NCBI GenBank assembly: GCA_964610205.1
Contig: CAZSVI010000001.1
Location: 9,323-73,322 of the forward strand
Length of the DNA: 64,000 bases
DNA from: CAZSVI01 sp964610205
Lineage (GTDB): Bacteria; Bacillota; Clostridia; DSM-8532
Direction of reading: 5' to 3'
The translations under genes and the position numbers were made by a program. Below are positions 1 to 9,303 of this stretch, one piece after another. Positions within the stretch are counted from its first letter, which is position 1. Each line of letters opens with the position of its first letter. Under the pieces are notes generated by a model. It was given only the letters and a program-made list of their open reading frames with translations, ran no database searches and was not told the DNA's origin.

Positions 1-413
1 AAAAAATTAATATGCTTTGCAGATATAAAGCATTTAACCGCTTTTTCCACCTCCTGATAATCCAACACCGAACAGCTGTCATCAATAGCTTTTTTACTGT
101 TTATACAAACGTTCTTTATAATTGATTCCGTTTTATCTCCAACCTGAATATCCGTATATTCAATACCTCTACTGTTTTTGGAAACCGCCAGTTCGCTGAC
201 ATATTTCAATGAAAAATCTCTGTATCCATAACAATCTATACTCTTACAGAATCTCATAACACCGGCTTTACTCGTTCCTACCATATCGGCAAGATCGGTT
301 ATGGACATCCCCACGACTGAATCCGGATTTTCAAGGATATATGTCGCAACCTTTTTATCAGTAGGGCTTAAATCCTTATATTTTTCATTAATCCTTAGCA
401 ATATACCGTTCAT
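1..413 (-). CDS. RpiR/MurR-family transcriptional regulator (5' part, runs off the window)
   Basis: The minus-strand frame opens at an ATG ending at 413 and stays open to base 1, giving the first ~137 residues. It starts MNGILLRINEKYKDLSPTDK and contains the helix-turn-helix stretch SITDLADMVGTSKAGVMRFC (about residues 40-60), which is the N-terminal DNA-binding domain of RpiR regulators. The sugar-phosphate-binding SIS domain should lie beyond the edge. An AGGAGA ribosome site (425-430) precedes the ATG. It lies 3' of the etherase and kinase genes, so by family precedent (MurR) it probably senses an amino-sugar phosphate and controls this scavenging locus. The ligand is inferred. Confidence 0.88.
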   Translation of the reverse strand, partial: MNGILLRINEKYKDLSPTDKKVATYILENPDSVVGMSITDLADMVGTSKAGVMRFCKSIDCYGYRDFSLKYVSELAVSKNSRGIEYTDIQVGDKTESIIKNVCINSKKAIDDSCSVLDYQEVEKAVKCFISAKHINF

Positions 414-442
414 ATACTTAATTTTCTCCTATACGTTTTTTG

Positions 443-1378
443 TTAATTTAAATTCATTTTCTTCAGTTCGTTTAAAGCAATCATTATACATCCCCATGCG
501 GCATCATTTTGTGCCGGCATAAACACTATATCACTATACTTTGAATAAAGCAGCGTACTTAGTTTCTCTAACAAGTATACACTATTTTTTATAACACTTC
601 CAGCATATGCCACTCTATATTCTGGCATTGTATTTTGCATGTCAAGTTCTCTGATAACCGTATCTACATGCTCGAATAAAGCATCAGCGCAATCATTCAG
701 AATTTCCTCTGCTTTTTTATCTCCGTTAAAGCAGGCTTCATCACATATTTTTGCCAGTGATGCAATAGAAGCCTTATTGTTTGCTTTTGTATAAACATAA
801 TCTATAATATTCTCCGGAGAATCAATACCCAGTCGAATTAAAACCAATCGGGTCAGATACGTCGGAGGATTTCTCAAATCATAACTCTTCATGATGCTGT
901 TCAGAATTTTACAGCCAATATAGTAGCCACTTCCTTCATCGCCAATAATATGACCCCAGCCGCCAGCCCTGTGCGTTTTTCCATTAATATTACGGCCAAA
1001 ACAAATGGAGCCTGTCCCGGATATCAATACAACACCCGTTTCTGTGCCTGTCCCACCCAGCAGGGCTGCCTGAGCATCATCTGTGATGATTAGATTTTCA
1101 AATTCATTATTTAATAAGCCTCTGTATATTTTTCTCCTTTCCTTCGAACCTGCTCCGGCCATACCAAGGCAAACACACAAACAATCCTTTTTTTCCAGCC
1201 CGGAGGCTTTTAATGCGGAATAAATCAACTCCTTAAGATTGTTTCCGGCCAGATCCTTATTTATTGAATTAATATTACATGGGCCGCCTGTTCCCGTATA
1301 AACAACATGCCCTTTTAATGCCGCTATCTTTAAATAAGATTTTGTTGCTCCGCCATCTATACCAATTACATAACACAT
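443..1378 (-). CDS. BadF/BadG-type amino-sugar kinase (N-acetylglucosamine kinase-like)
   Basis: 311 residues of the ASKHA kinase fold. It starts MCYVIGIDGGATKSYLKIAA, the phosphate-1 loop of the BadF/BadG/BcrA ATPase family, and carries a second ATP-binding stretch GVVLISGTGSICFGRN near residue 117, followed by GGWGHIIGDEGSGYYIG near 140. That combination is typical of N-acetylglucosamine kinases. The gene begins 16 bases after the murQ stop and precedes the RpiR regulator. With MurQ making GlcNAc-6-phosphate, a kinase acting on imported GlcNAc or MurNAc makes a coherent recycling step. Cytosolic. Whether the substrate is GlcNAc or MurNAc cannot be told from sequence alone. Confidence 0.85.
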   Translation of the reverse strand: MCYVIGIDGGATKSYLKIAALKGHVVYTGTGGPCNINSINKDLAGNNLKELIYSALKASGLEKKDCLCVCLGMAGAGSKERRKIYRGLLNNEFENLIITDDAQAALLGGTGTETGVVLISGTGSICFGRNINGKTHRAGGWGHIIGDEGSGYYIGCKILNSIMKSYDLRNPPTYLTRLVLIRLGIDSPENIIDYVYTKANNKASIASLAKICDEACFNGDKKAEEILNDCADALFEHVDTVIRELDMQNTMPEYRVAYAGSVIKNSVYLLEKLSTLLYSKYSDIVFMPAQNDAAWGCIMIALNELKKMNLN

Positions 1379-1394
1379 TGTCTCACCCTGTAAT

Positions 1395-2342
1395 TCAAAT
1401 ATTATTCATTTTCTTTCCCTTATTCATATTTGCCATATCGATAGCCGCTCTCACATAACCACCCGATTTTTTCAGGAAGTCTTCGGCTGCTTCAGGATCT
1501 GTTTCACTCAGGACAGCAACAATGGCCACCTTGGAATTTTCTCCTGAAGCTTCAAGATATTTTTCCGCTTCCTCCCTTGGTGTATTGGTTGCGGTCATAA
1601 CAATTCTAATTTTTCGTTCCCTTAATTTCTTATTGCTTGGCTGCAGGTCAACCATCAGGTTCTGATATACTTTGCCCAGTTTTATCATCACGGCTGTTGA
1701 AATCATGTTCAGGATTAACTTCTGGGCAGTTCCGGCCTTCATTCTGGTTGATCCCGTAATAACTTCCGGCCCTGTTACAGCTTCAATGGAAACATCAACA
1801 CATCTCCTGAGAAGCGGAGTTTCAACATTGGATATTCCAATCGTTGCGGCACCATATTCTTTTGCACACTCCAAGGCACCAATTACGTAAGGCGCTCTGC
1901 CGCTTGCTGTTATACCTAGTATAACATCGTTACGGGTAACCTCCCTGGCAGATATATCAGATGCGCCCCTGTTGAAGTCATCTTCCACACCTTCACTGGC
2001 TATTGTAATTGCTGCTATTCCTCCGCCAATGATCCCCTGAACCATTTGAGGGTTGGTTCCATATGTCGGCGGACATTCGGCGGCGTCCAGTATTCCTATT
2101 CTTCCGCTGGTTCCACACCCGATATAAAACAGCCTTCCATTCCTTTTGAGCCTGTCGTAGATAACATCAACGGCCTTACCTACCTGTTGAAGCTGCCCTC
2201 CAACAATATCCGCAACAGTTTTATCCTCATCGTTTATTATTTTAATTATATCCGATGTGGATAATATGTCTATATTTTTTGACTTTTTATTAATATCTTC
2301 TGTGGTTAATTGCCAGGTATTCACAAATATACTCCTTTTCAT
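1395..2342 (-). CDS. murQ: N-acetylmuramic acid 6-phosphate etherase
   Basis: MurQ cleaves the lactyl ether of MurNAc-6-phosphate to GlcNAc-6-phosphate and D-lactate, a step of cell-wall recycling. The SIS domain shows YIGCGTSGRIGILDAAECPP and GIIGGGIAAITIASEGVEDD, and later VITGSTRMKAGTAQK, all hallmark MurQ stretches. The frame is open up to 2453, but the extra 37 residues come from the palindromic repeat and match no family member. The ATG at 2340-2342 (MKRSIFVNTWQLTTEDIN) gives the normal length of about 315 residues, although its ribosome site is weak. It is followed by the BadF kinase and RpiR regulator, probably co-transcribed. The repeat promoter at 2416-2444 points at it. Confidence 0.92.
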   Translation of the reverse strand: MKRSIFVNTWQLTTEDINKKSKNIDILSTSDIIKIINDEDKTVADIVGGQLQQVGKAVDVIYDRLKRNGRLFYIGCGTSGRIGILDAAECPPTYGTNPQMVQGIIGGGIAAITIASEGVEDDFNRGASDISAREVTRNDVILGITASGRAPYVIGALECAKEYGAATIGISNVETPLLRRCVDVSIEAVTGPEVITGSTRMKAGTAQKLILNMISTAVMIKLGKVYQNLMVDLQPSNKKLRERKIRIVMTATNTPREEAEKYLEASGENSKVAIVAVLSETDPEAAEDFLKKSGGYVRAAIDMANMNKGKKMNNI

Positions 2343-2415
2343 CAGGATTTTCCCACAGTATTTTGGGCACTTGCCTGCCGGAGCAGACTTGTCAGCGGCA
2401 GAATGATCTGCTTCT

Positions 2416-2463
2416 TTTATAACAACGGAGGCAATTGCCTGCAATTGCAACACACCGTTATAT
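2416..2463 (-). repeat. Promoter-bearing palindromic repeat, copy A
   Basis: An imperfect palindrome with arms ATAAC..ACGG..GCAATTGC and GCAATTGC..CCGT..GTTAT. Read on the minus strand it contains TTGCAG (2439-2444), a 17-base spacer and TATAAA (2416-2421), a plausible sigma-A promoter about 65 bases before murQ. Related copies lie at 16649, 22771 and 46213, each upstream of a minus-strand gene. Promoter activity is inferred. Confidence 0.7.
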
Positions 2464-2640
2464 CGAGGCGGGAGATATGCTCACCGCCTGATTAAGGTAA
2501 TCGGTACCCGCCACCTATAGAGGTGTGAGACATTTTGACTCCTCGTTATAGTGACAATCAGTGCCTCAAAATACAGCCAACAAGGTTGGGTGGGAAAGCT
2601 GATACAGTATTTTTTTAAGTTAATATCTCTTAAAAAGAAA
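2464..2640. other. Intergenic stretch with nested inverted repeats, possible mobile-element relic
   Basis: The block next to palindromic repeat A holds nested hairpins: GGCGGG at 2467-2472 can pair with CCCGCC at 2507-2512, and between them GATTAAGGTAATC is its own stem-loop. No coding frame is convincing. It lies between the solute-binding lipoprotein gene and murQ and splits the locus into two transcription units. It resembles the end of a mobile element, but no transposase remains and I cannot name one. Confidence 0.35.
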
Positions 2641-2673
2641 TTCTATCGTTCTTTTTAATGGTGTTCATTTCTT

Positions 2674-4257
2674 CTATTTATTGTATCTGTCTAGCGCGGT
2701 CTGTACAATCGTTTTATATTCGTTTAGTCCCATTTTTTCAATCTTATCCAGATATGAATCCCAAGCGTCAAAGCCAACCTGTCCCGCAATGAATTGTGCC
2801 TTCATCCCGTCAACATATGTATTGATATCCTGCTGGAGCACAGCCAATTTTGTAGATTCATCGGTAGTATATATGAATGTACCCCATATTTCAGAAGGTG
2901 TATAGTTAATCAATGCATTTGACGCATCCACTGTTATCTTTGGAATAAGATGATTTCCAAAATGCCTGTCGTCAGCAACCGAGGGGTTTCCACCTCCGCT
3001 CCAGGCCACATAACGGCCAAGTGCTTCTTCCATATTCAAACCGTCAGGATTCTTAACAACAAAATCAGTAAACTGGGGATCTCCGTTGCCATCAAAATAA
3101 TAGGTTTCACCTTCAATTCCCATGAAGTACAATCTTATTCCCTCTTCAGAATAGAAATAATCAATCCATTTTACTGTTTCGGCAGGATATTTGTTAACAT
3201 TGGTAATATGGGCGGTTAACCCCCCGACCGGTATGGTTCTTCCCGAATAAATCTGATCGCCGTGAGGTCCTTTCAACGGTGCGGGTAATGTAAGATAATC
3301 ATCTTTATAATCACCCATATAGTTATTATTATGAATAAACGCAAACCCAACCTGCTTCTGTTGCGCTTTTGCGGTCAGTTTGGGTATATCGTTTGTGAAA
3401 AACTCCTGATCCAATAATTTTTCCGTAAAAAGTTTGTTCAGGTATTGCAGATACTCCTTATATCTGTCGCTTGTCGCGATAAACCTTAACTCATTGGTTA
3501 CCGTGTCAATATCCCACCTGTCCTGAGCAGCGCCGCGTGTCATCAAACCAAATGATCCATATAGTGATTTGTACAGGTGCAATGCGCTCTCACTGGTTAA
3601 ACCAATCTCATCTTTTGCACCGTTATTATTAAAGTCGCTGTCTCTGAATAAAACAAGCGCTTCATACAATTCATCTGTTGTTGTAGGCATAGCGATTCCT
3701 GCTTTTTGCAGCCATTCATTGTTAACAAACAGCTTTGGTGAAATTCTTGCGGGTGTCGCAGTAACAAGATATGTAAATGAATAGATTTTTCCGTCAGCCA
3801 TTCTAATGTTTTTTTCAATAGAGGCATCATTTTTCAGGTACCCGCTGAGATTCGGGGCATAATCCTTGAGATAGGGATCCAGCGCAATGAGTGAGCCTTC
3901 GGCGGCCCATCTGGCAACGTCTGTTGGTGTCATACCACATTTAAAGAAAAAATCCGGCAGGTTATTTGACGCAAACATCAGACCGACCTTTTCAGTGACG
4001 GCCGTACTGATTGCCGACTCAAAAATAACTTTAATCCCGCTTATCTTTTCATACTCCTTCCAGATCTCCAAATCGTTGAAGTCTCCTTTTGTGTAAGGCC
4101 CGGCAGTCGCAAATGCTTTTAATGTTATCTGCTTTTCCTCCTGTTGCGAAACTGCCGTCGTTTGATTCGTCGTCGGTTGAATTGCTGTGCATCCGGCAAA
4201 ACCGATAAGCATTACGCAAAGCAATAACATGTGGATTTTTAAAGTTTTTCTTTTCAT
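2674..4257 (-). CDS. Extracellular sugar-binding lipoprotein of an ABC transporter (YtcQ/LplA-like)
   Basis: 527 residues. The N-terminus MKRKTLKIHMLLLCVMLIGF followed by AGC is a lipoprotein signal peptide with lipobox IGFAGC (Cys about residue 22), so the protein is tethered to the outer face of the membrane. The size and features such as NNNGAKDEIGLT (a calcium-binding-like loop near 214) and the C-terminal helical part are typical of the large solute-binding proteins that partner LplB/LplC permeases in Firmicutes. No ATPase gene is present locally, which is usual because such systems share one MsmK-type ATPase. The ligand is probably an oligosaccharide released by the neighbouring hydrolase (inference). 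Confidence 0.9.
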   Translation of the reverse strand: MKRKTLKIHMLLLCVMLIGFAGCTAIQPTTNQTTAVSQQEEKQITLKAFATAGPYTKGDFNDLEIWKEYEKISGIKVIFESAISTAVTEKVGLMFASNNLPDFFFKCGMTPTDVARWAAEGSLIALDPYLKDYAPNLSGYLKNDASIEKNIRMADGKIYSFTYLVTATPARISPKLFVNNEWLQKAGIAMPTTTDELYEALVLFRDSDFNNNGAKDEIGLTSESALHLYKSLYGSFGLMTRGAAQDRWDIDTVTNELRFIATSDRYKEYLQYLNKLFTEKLLDQEFFTNDIPKLTAKAQQKQVGFAFIHNNNYMGDYKDDYLTLPAPLKGPHGDQIYSGRTIPVGGLTAHITNVNKYPAETVKWIDYFYSEEGIRLYFMGIEGETYYFDGNGDPQFTDFVVKNPDGLNMEEALGRYVAWSGGGNPSVADDRHFGNHLIPKITVDASNALINYTPSEIWGTFIYTTDESTKLAVLQQDINTYVDGMKAQFIAGQVGFDAWDSYLDKIEKMGLNEYKTIVQTALDRYNK

Positions 4258-4378
4258 AAAAATACCTCCTAATTTTTATTTATAGCCACACTTTATTGAA
4301 ATCTGGCTGGCTGGATTACATGAATTACAACACTCGGATTTCAACTGCCGTGTTATGCTCAATCATTTAAAATTAAAT

Positions 4379-5269
4379 TTAACCTTTAATCGCACCGACC
4401 ATAATTCCCTTTACAAAATACTTCTGTATCAGGGGATATACGGCAATAATCGGAGCTGAAGCCACAACAATGGCACCGTATTTAATACTTTCCGCGGCAA
4501 GCTGTCTTGCCATTAGAGATTCTTCTCCAACCAGCATTTCTTCGGAAAACCTGTTTTGTATAAGTATTTCCCTTAAAATCAGCTGCAAGGGAAAAAGCTT
4601 TCTGTCACTCAGGTAAATCAATGCCGGGAAAAAACTGTTCCAATGGGCTACCCCATAAAACAAAACCATTACGGAAATAACCGGCTTAGACAATGGAATT
4701 ACAATTCTAAACAGAAGTTTGAAATTGGAAGCCCCATCTATAAATGCAGCCTCTATAAGACTGCCAGGAATATTTGTGCTGAAATAAGTACGCATAATAA
4801 CCACATACCAAAAACTTACGGCACTTGGAATTAACATCGCCCATATCGTATCTCTCATGCCTATTTTTGAAACAATAATATATGTTGGAATCATACCCCC
4901 GCTGAAAAACATAGTGACTGCCAGCATCAAAGTGAAAAACTTTCTGCCTGCCCAATCCTGTCTGGATAACGGATATGCCGCAAATATTGTCATTGTTACA
5001 TTGATGAAGACACCTGCTGCCGTATAGAATATTGTGTTTTTATATCCGCTTAATATTTCCGCATCCCTGAATATAAGCTTATAGGCGTCCAGTGAAGCAT
5101 TTTGGGGGTAAAATATCACATTGCCGCTCATAACCTCAAGTGGTGAACTTACAGACGCAATCAATATAAAATACAGCGGATAAAGAATCACCAGCAATAT
5201 AAGCGTCAGAAGAAAATAGTTAATCGTGTTGAATATTATATCATCTACACTGATTTGTTTTTTCACCAT
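4379..5269 (-). CDS. Carbohydrate ABC transporter permease, LplC/YtcP type
   Basis: About 296 residues with six predicted membrane helices, starting at FLLTLILLVILYPLYFILIA. The permease-ATPase coupling loop is EAAFIDGASNFKLLFRIVIP (EAA motif), followed by PLSKPVISVMVLF. The frame stays open to a TTG at 5338, but an AGGAAGG ribosome site stands before the ATG at 5267-5269 (MVKKQISVDDIIF), and that start fits the family. It lies 22 codons or more downstream of the sister permease and upstream of the binding protein. With the two neighbours it forms a complete import pore lacking only its ATPase. Confidence 0.9.
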   Translation of the reverse strand: MVKKQISVDDIIFNTINYFLLTLILLVILYPLYFILIASVSSPLEVMSGNVIFYPQNASLDAYKLIFRDAEILSGYKNTIFYTAAGVFINVTMTIFAAYPLSRQDWAGRKFFTLMLAVTMFFSGGMIPTYIIVSKIGMRDTIWAMLIPSAVSFWYVVIMRTYFSTNIPGSLIEAAFIDGASNFKLLFRIVIPLSKPVISVMVLFYGVAHWNSFFPALIYLSDRKLFPLQLILREILIQNRFSEEMLVGEESLMARQLAAESIKYGAIVVASAPIIAVYPLIQKYFVKGIMVGAIKG

Positions 5270-5359
5270 GCCAAACTTTCCTTCCTCTTGTTGATTTTCT
5301 GCGGCTGAAGTAACAGCCATAAAGCTATTTCTATCCAAAGACTTCGCGTTGCCATGCCA

Positions 5360-6304
5360 TTAAAAAAGGGATGTCTGGTTCGTCTTTTTTAACAGTGTAT
5401 TCACACCCAGCAGCAATGTCAGATTAATTACCGAATTGAACAATCCAACAGCGGTAGAAAAAGAAAAATCATAATCCAATAAACCGACCCTGTAAACAAA
5501 GGTTGATATGACATCAGCAGACGAGCGGTTTAAGTCATTCATCAGAAGAAATACCTTTTCAAATCCAACGTTCATTAACGAACCGACTGAAAGAAGAAAC
5601 ATGATCGTTATGGTTGGAAGTATTCCGGGAATATTGATATACCATATCCTTTGCAAACGTTTTGCGCCATCAATAACCGCCGCTTCATGCTGTTCTGGAT
5701 CTATTGAAGCCAATGCTGAAAGATATATAATGGATGACCATCCTGTAGTCTGCCATAATCCGGAAAAGACATAGATCGTTTTAAAATATTTTGCCTGATA
5801 CATAAAGTGTACAGGTTCCAATCCTGCGAGCTGCATGAGTTTATTAACCATTCCACTCTGCGGTGATAAAAACAAAATGATCATTCCAGCCATAACAACC
5901 ATGGAAATGAAATGCGGTGCGTATGTTGCTGTTTGGACAAATTTTTTATACCTGGCATTTTTTACTTCATTCAACATCAGTGCCAGTATGATTGCCGCCG
6001 GAAAACATACAAGCATTGTATATAAGCTGATACTTAAGGTATTCCAGATCAGTTGAAAAAAATAATGACCGTTAATATATCTTGAAAAATTTTGCAGTCC
6101 CACCCATTGGCTTCCCCATATACCCAAAGCGCCTGAAAATTTTTTAAACGCAATCTGCACCCCATACATTGGTGCATAATGAAATATAATATAATAAAGC
6201 AATACGGGAAAAAATATGATATACAGCTGATAATTTTTTATAATCAGCTTTTTCTTTTGGGCAAAACGATTCCCGAAACTGCCTTCCCGAGTGCTTTTTG
6301 GCAC
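5360..6304 (-). CDS. Carbohydrate ABC transporter permease, LplB/YteP type
   Basis: About 314 residues, multi-spanning. The conserved start of the mature family is visible as YIIFFPVLLYYIIFHYAPMYGVQIAFKKF, and the coupling loop is EAAVIDGAKRLQRIWYINIP. It pairs with the LplC-type permease that follows on the same strand. Two starts are possible: ATG at 6319, or GTG at 6304 (VPKSTREGSF), which has GGGGGG seven bases upstream and is chosen here. It lies between the hydrolase gene and the second permease, consistent with one operon for degradation and uptake of a glycan. Confidence 0.88.
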   Translation of the reverse strand: MPKSTREGSFGNRFAQKKKLIIKNYQLYIIFFPVLLYYIIFHYAPMYGVQIAFKKFSGALGIWGSQWVGLQNFSRYINGHYFFQLIWNTLSISLYTMLVCFPAAIILALMLNEVKNARYKKFVQTATYAPHFISMVVMAGMIILFLSPQSGMVNKLMQLAGLEPVHFMYQAKYFKTIYVFSGLWQTTGWSSIIYLSALASIDPEQHEAAVIDGAKRLQRIWYINIPGILPTITIMFLLSVGSLMNVGFEKVFLLMNDLNRSSADVISTFVYRVGLLDYDFSFSTAVGLFNSVINLTLLLGVNTLLKKTNQTSLF

Positions 6305-6429
6305 AATAATTCCCCCCATACAAATTCACTGAAAAACCTGGATTTTGTATCTCAACATTTCATTTAAACAATTACAAATACATGTTATATTTATATGTTT
6401 ATGGCCTGTATATCTTTTAGTTTGATATT

Positions 6430-8616
6430 TCAGACCTTAATATGAATAAGCGAAAGGCGTTTTAAGCATGACTCAATAACAGATAGACTTTTATGGAATC
6501 CTGGTGTTACTTTCTCGGTTGTGCCGTCCAGCTGATAAATTGAGCATGCGTCCGGTCGTTTTCCTTTTGTATCTATGACCAGCCTGCATTGTCTCTCCGT
6601 ATCCGTGTTTAACACCGCCAGCAGTATACTGTTATCCGCAAGCATGAACAATTTGGCATGAGTATTCTCTGTCGTGTCAATAATACCTTCATCATCACGA
6701 TAGATGCCTGCCCCGAATTTCTCCAGCCATAACTTTCTTAATTCAACTGTATCCTTGAGATATTCCCTCATTTCAGAATCCTCTTTAAAGGTATTCTCTT
6801 CTTCGAGGTCGTAAATCCAGAAATAACACCCCGTTAAAAACGCCCTGTCGAGTATTCTATAAGCTTTCCGGGACACATGCACCGGCCTCATAATCTGTCT
6901 TCCGCGGGACGGATATATCATTTCAACCAATGTTTCCTCAGGAAATGTGTATTTGTATGCTTCCGGAAAAGCACCAAACATTTCAAAAAAGAATGTTGAT
7001 ATCAGCTGTCCGCTCATTCTGCTGCCGTGTATGTCCGAGGCTCCTTCGCAGATTATACTGAGAGAATTCTTATTTTCTTTGCAAAAGTATGTATTAATGT
7101 TATCCAGCATCCTGTCATAGCCTTTATTCCAGTCGTCATGTTCATGATCATGCCTGCTGTCGAAACACAATACCGGCTTACCGCAATTCAACTGGTCAAG
7201 ATAAACGCCATCCGCACCAATTTTTTCAACCAGGTATTTTACCGTACTCAGAATATGATTTTGCCATGCTTCTGATGCCGGGCACATGATATAAAACTCT
7301 TCGCTTCCATATTCATCATCATAGGGTTCTTTTCTTACGTTTGTTGCCAGTCCGTTTTCCCACAGCGCCGGTAGCCTGTCCCTGTATTTTTTGTTAAAGA
7401 GCCTTGAATTAATATAAAAAGAAACATGGCCGCCTTGCCCGACAACATTTTTAACTTGATTGGAAAATTCATTCTCTGTACCCAGTTCGGGCTCATATTC
7501 GTACAACGGGAAACCTTTGTCAAACCCATCTTTATGCCACCCACTGATAAGAAGATGATTTATACCTAATTCCTGTGCGTCATGATATAGCTTTTCTATA
7601 TGGGAATATTGGTGAACCGGCTTCATAAAGCGGTGCTGATACTTGAAATCATAATGCGCAATAAGTCCGGCACTTTTTTTAAACCAATCCGGCACCGTAT
7701 GTTTCTGCTCTTTTTCAACACAGCTTCTCCATTCACGGTACCGATCGGCTCCCCAATGCCAGTCACCCGGATGAAAGGCAATTCCATATTCATCGGAAGT
7801 CCACACGGTACCACTTTTTATATATGGATGCACCGCAAAGCAAAAGCCCATGCCCGGACGTCTGTTACCAAAAGTTTCTGCGCAGACTGTTGTAATGTTT
7901 GATTTATTGTATGATGCCATATACAGCCCGCAGTCATTTCCATAACAGGACATCCAGTTCATGGAAGCTTTCCCGCTATGAAACGTCCGAAGCCGATATG
8001 AACCATCCTCCTGCTTTTTGGCAGGAACGCTGCCGACTGTATATGTATAATTGTAATCATGCCATCTCCAGCCTATCTGAGCCGGTTTTTCAGATAACGC
8101 ATTCGTTGGATTCTTTACTTTGATGGCACTCCATAATGGAAAAATAAGCGTATTATCTTTCCAGGATTCATCCAGATACACACCGGAAACAAACGGGAAC
8201 CAGACATCTTCTATTGTGCAGCCGTATTCATCGTTTTTAATTTCAATTGACCATATGCTTTCATAATCCTCCGGTCTCAGTGATACACTTATTTTTACAT
8301 TAATATTTAATCTTTTTAAATCATTTTTTAAATGATTATAAGTAATTTCCAAAACTTTTTTTCCATCCCCGTTCTCGTTCAGAACAAACCATGGCTGCAA
8401 AAGAGGCTCATCTGCAATATCTTCATAAGAGGGTACGCCAAGAGACAGTATATCCCCGTTTTCACACCTGGCCGTGAGGATAAACGGCATTCTTCTTTCC
8501 CAGATATAATTCTTCAGAATATTTTCTCCTGTTTTTAAACAGGTCAGTTCCCTTAACTCTCCGGAATACTCATCAAACCTTAATTCCAAATTGCTGTTGT
8601 TGATCATTATCCTCAT
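6430..8616 (-). CDS. Glycoside-hydrolase-like protein (DUF6259 / GH101-related type)
   Basis: About 728 residues, no signal peptide seen, so probably cytosolic. An N-terminal beta-sandwich half is followed by an (alpha/beta) barrel from about residue 320 (FKKSAGLIAHYDF). The barrel has GADGVYLDQLNC near residue 475, where the Asp is a likely catalytic residue as in GH13/GH101-type barrels, and IICEGASD near 530 with a candidate acid Glu. A small beta domain follows. The start is the ATG at 8614-8616 (MRIMINNSNLELRF), which has AGGAGG eight bases upstream; the frame is open for 16 more codons. It is first in the transporter operon, so it probably trims the imported oligosaccharide. The family assignment is from memory of motifs and the substrate is unknown. 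Confidence 0.7.
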   Translation of the reverse strand: MRIMINNSNLELRFDEYSGELRELTCLKTGENILKNYIWERRMPFILTARCENGDILSLGVPSYEDIADEPLLQPWFVLNENGDGKKVLEITYNHLKNDLKRLNINVKISVSLRPEDYESIWSIEIKNDEYGCTIEDVWFPFVSGVYLDESWKDNTLIFPLWSAIKVKNPTNALSEKPAQIGWRWHDYNYTYTVGSVPAKKQEDGSYRLRTFHSGKASMNWMSCYGNDCGLYMASYNKSNITTVCAETFGNRRPGMGFCFAVHPYIKSGTVWTSDEYGIAFHPGDWHWGADRYREWRSCVEKEQKHTVPDWFKKSAGLIAHYDFKYQHRFMKPVHQYSHIEKLYHDAQELGINHLLISGWHKDGFDKGFPLYEYEPELGTENEFSNQVKNVVGQGGHVSFYINSRLFNKKYRDRLPALWENGLATNVRKEPYDDEYGSEEFYIMCPASEAWQNHILSTVKYLVEKIGADGVYLDQLNCGKPVLCFDSRHDHEHDDWNKGYDRMLDNINTYFCKENKNSLSIICEGASDIHGSRMSGQLISTFFFEMFGAFPEAYKYTFPEETLVEMIYPSRGRQIMRPVHVSRKAYRILDRAFLTGCYFWIYDLEEENTFKEDSEMREYLKDTVELRKLWLEKFGAGIYRDDEGIIDTTENTHAKLFMLADNSILLAVLNTDTERQCRLVIDTKGKRPDACSIYQLDGTTEKVTPGFHKSLSVIESCLKRLSLIHIKV

Positions 8617-8778
8617 ATGTGCAACCTCCTGGTCATTGGGACTTTCTACTTTTGATGTTTTCATGTTCAGATATTTTTTTGATTTTAAAACTGAATATCT
8701 ATACTCTTATTATATATCAATAAAACTTTTTGTCAATATTATATTAATTAATATTAAAACTTTTTCTCATAATGACTC

Positions 8779-9131
8779 TTCAGGGGTAAACAACTCAATC
8801 CGCGGGGCCTGTTTCGGGTATCTATTCAAGAATAGTAAACGGTCTGAATTTTATTGCAAAAAACACTGTCATGCTCCATAAAAATCATGTTGGACCAAAA
8901 CTTCAGAATTAATTCTTCTGCCCTGAATCCGGAACAGAATATCAATATAATTCAAAGGTTCATCCCGGACATACAGGTGTGCCTGTTGTGATATGCTCTT
9001 TGCTATCAAAACAGTTATACGAACGTGAGTAGTACTATGTGCTTTGTTGTCCAAGAATGGAACACTCGAATAAAGGTGCGTACCAACCGGAACGCACCAC
9101 AAGCCTTGACCCTAAAGAGCAGACCCCGCGA
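8779..9131. repeat. Non-coding repeat element related to the palindrome at 44950
   Basis: Most of the 640-base gap between the hydrolase and the NlpC/P60 gene. The left end (8779-8820) matches 44950-44993 in direct orientation through TTCAGGGGTA, CAATCCGCGG and GCCTG. The right part (about 9015-9131) matches the same region in inverted orientation through ACGAACGTGAGTAGT and TATGTGCTTTGT. The ends are therefore inverted relative to each other, as in a MITE-like element. No coding frame is credible here. Confidence 0.55.
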
Positions 9132-9164
9132 AAGATATAATTAGAAATATATTTACTCCTGAAT

Positions 9165-9292
9165 ATATAAGCTGAACTAAATAATTAATATACGGCTGTC
9201 ATCCTGAGTGTTAGCGAAGGATCTTGCACATCCCTGGGGTAAAGATTCTTCGCTTCGCTCAGAATGACACAAGAATTTAGTTTAACTTATAT
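9165..9292. repeat. Long hairpin of the TGTCATCCTGAG / CTCAGAATGACA type
   Basis: TGTCATCCTGAG (9197) with GCGAAGGATCTT pairs with AAGATTCTTCGC and CTCAGAATGACA (ending 9269). The stem extends outward through ATATAAGCTGAACTAAAT (9165) and ATTTAGTTTAACTTATAT (ending about 9292). This belongs to a widespread intergenic hairpin type seen in many bacterial genomes. It lies just 3' of the NlpC/P60 gene, where it could also stop transcription, although no clean U-tract follows. Confidence 0.7.
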
Positions 9293-9303
9293 AGTAACTT
9301 TAT

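Noticed and set aside
2343..2453. N-terminal extension of MurQ (37 codons)
   Set aside because: Translates the palindromic repeat; the same peptide (LQLQAIASVV-like) appears before the response regulator, where it is also non-coding.
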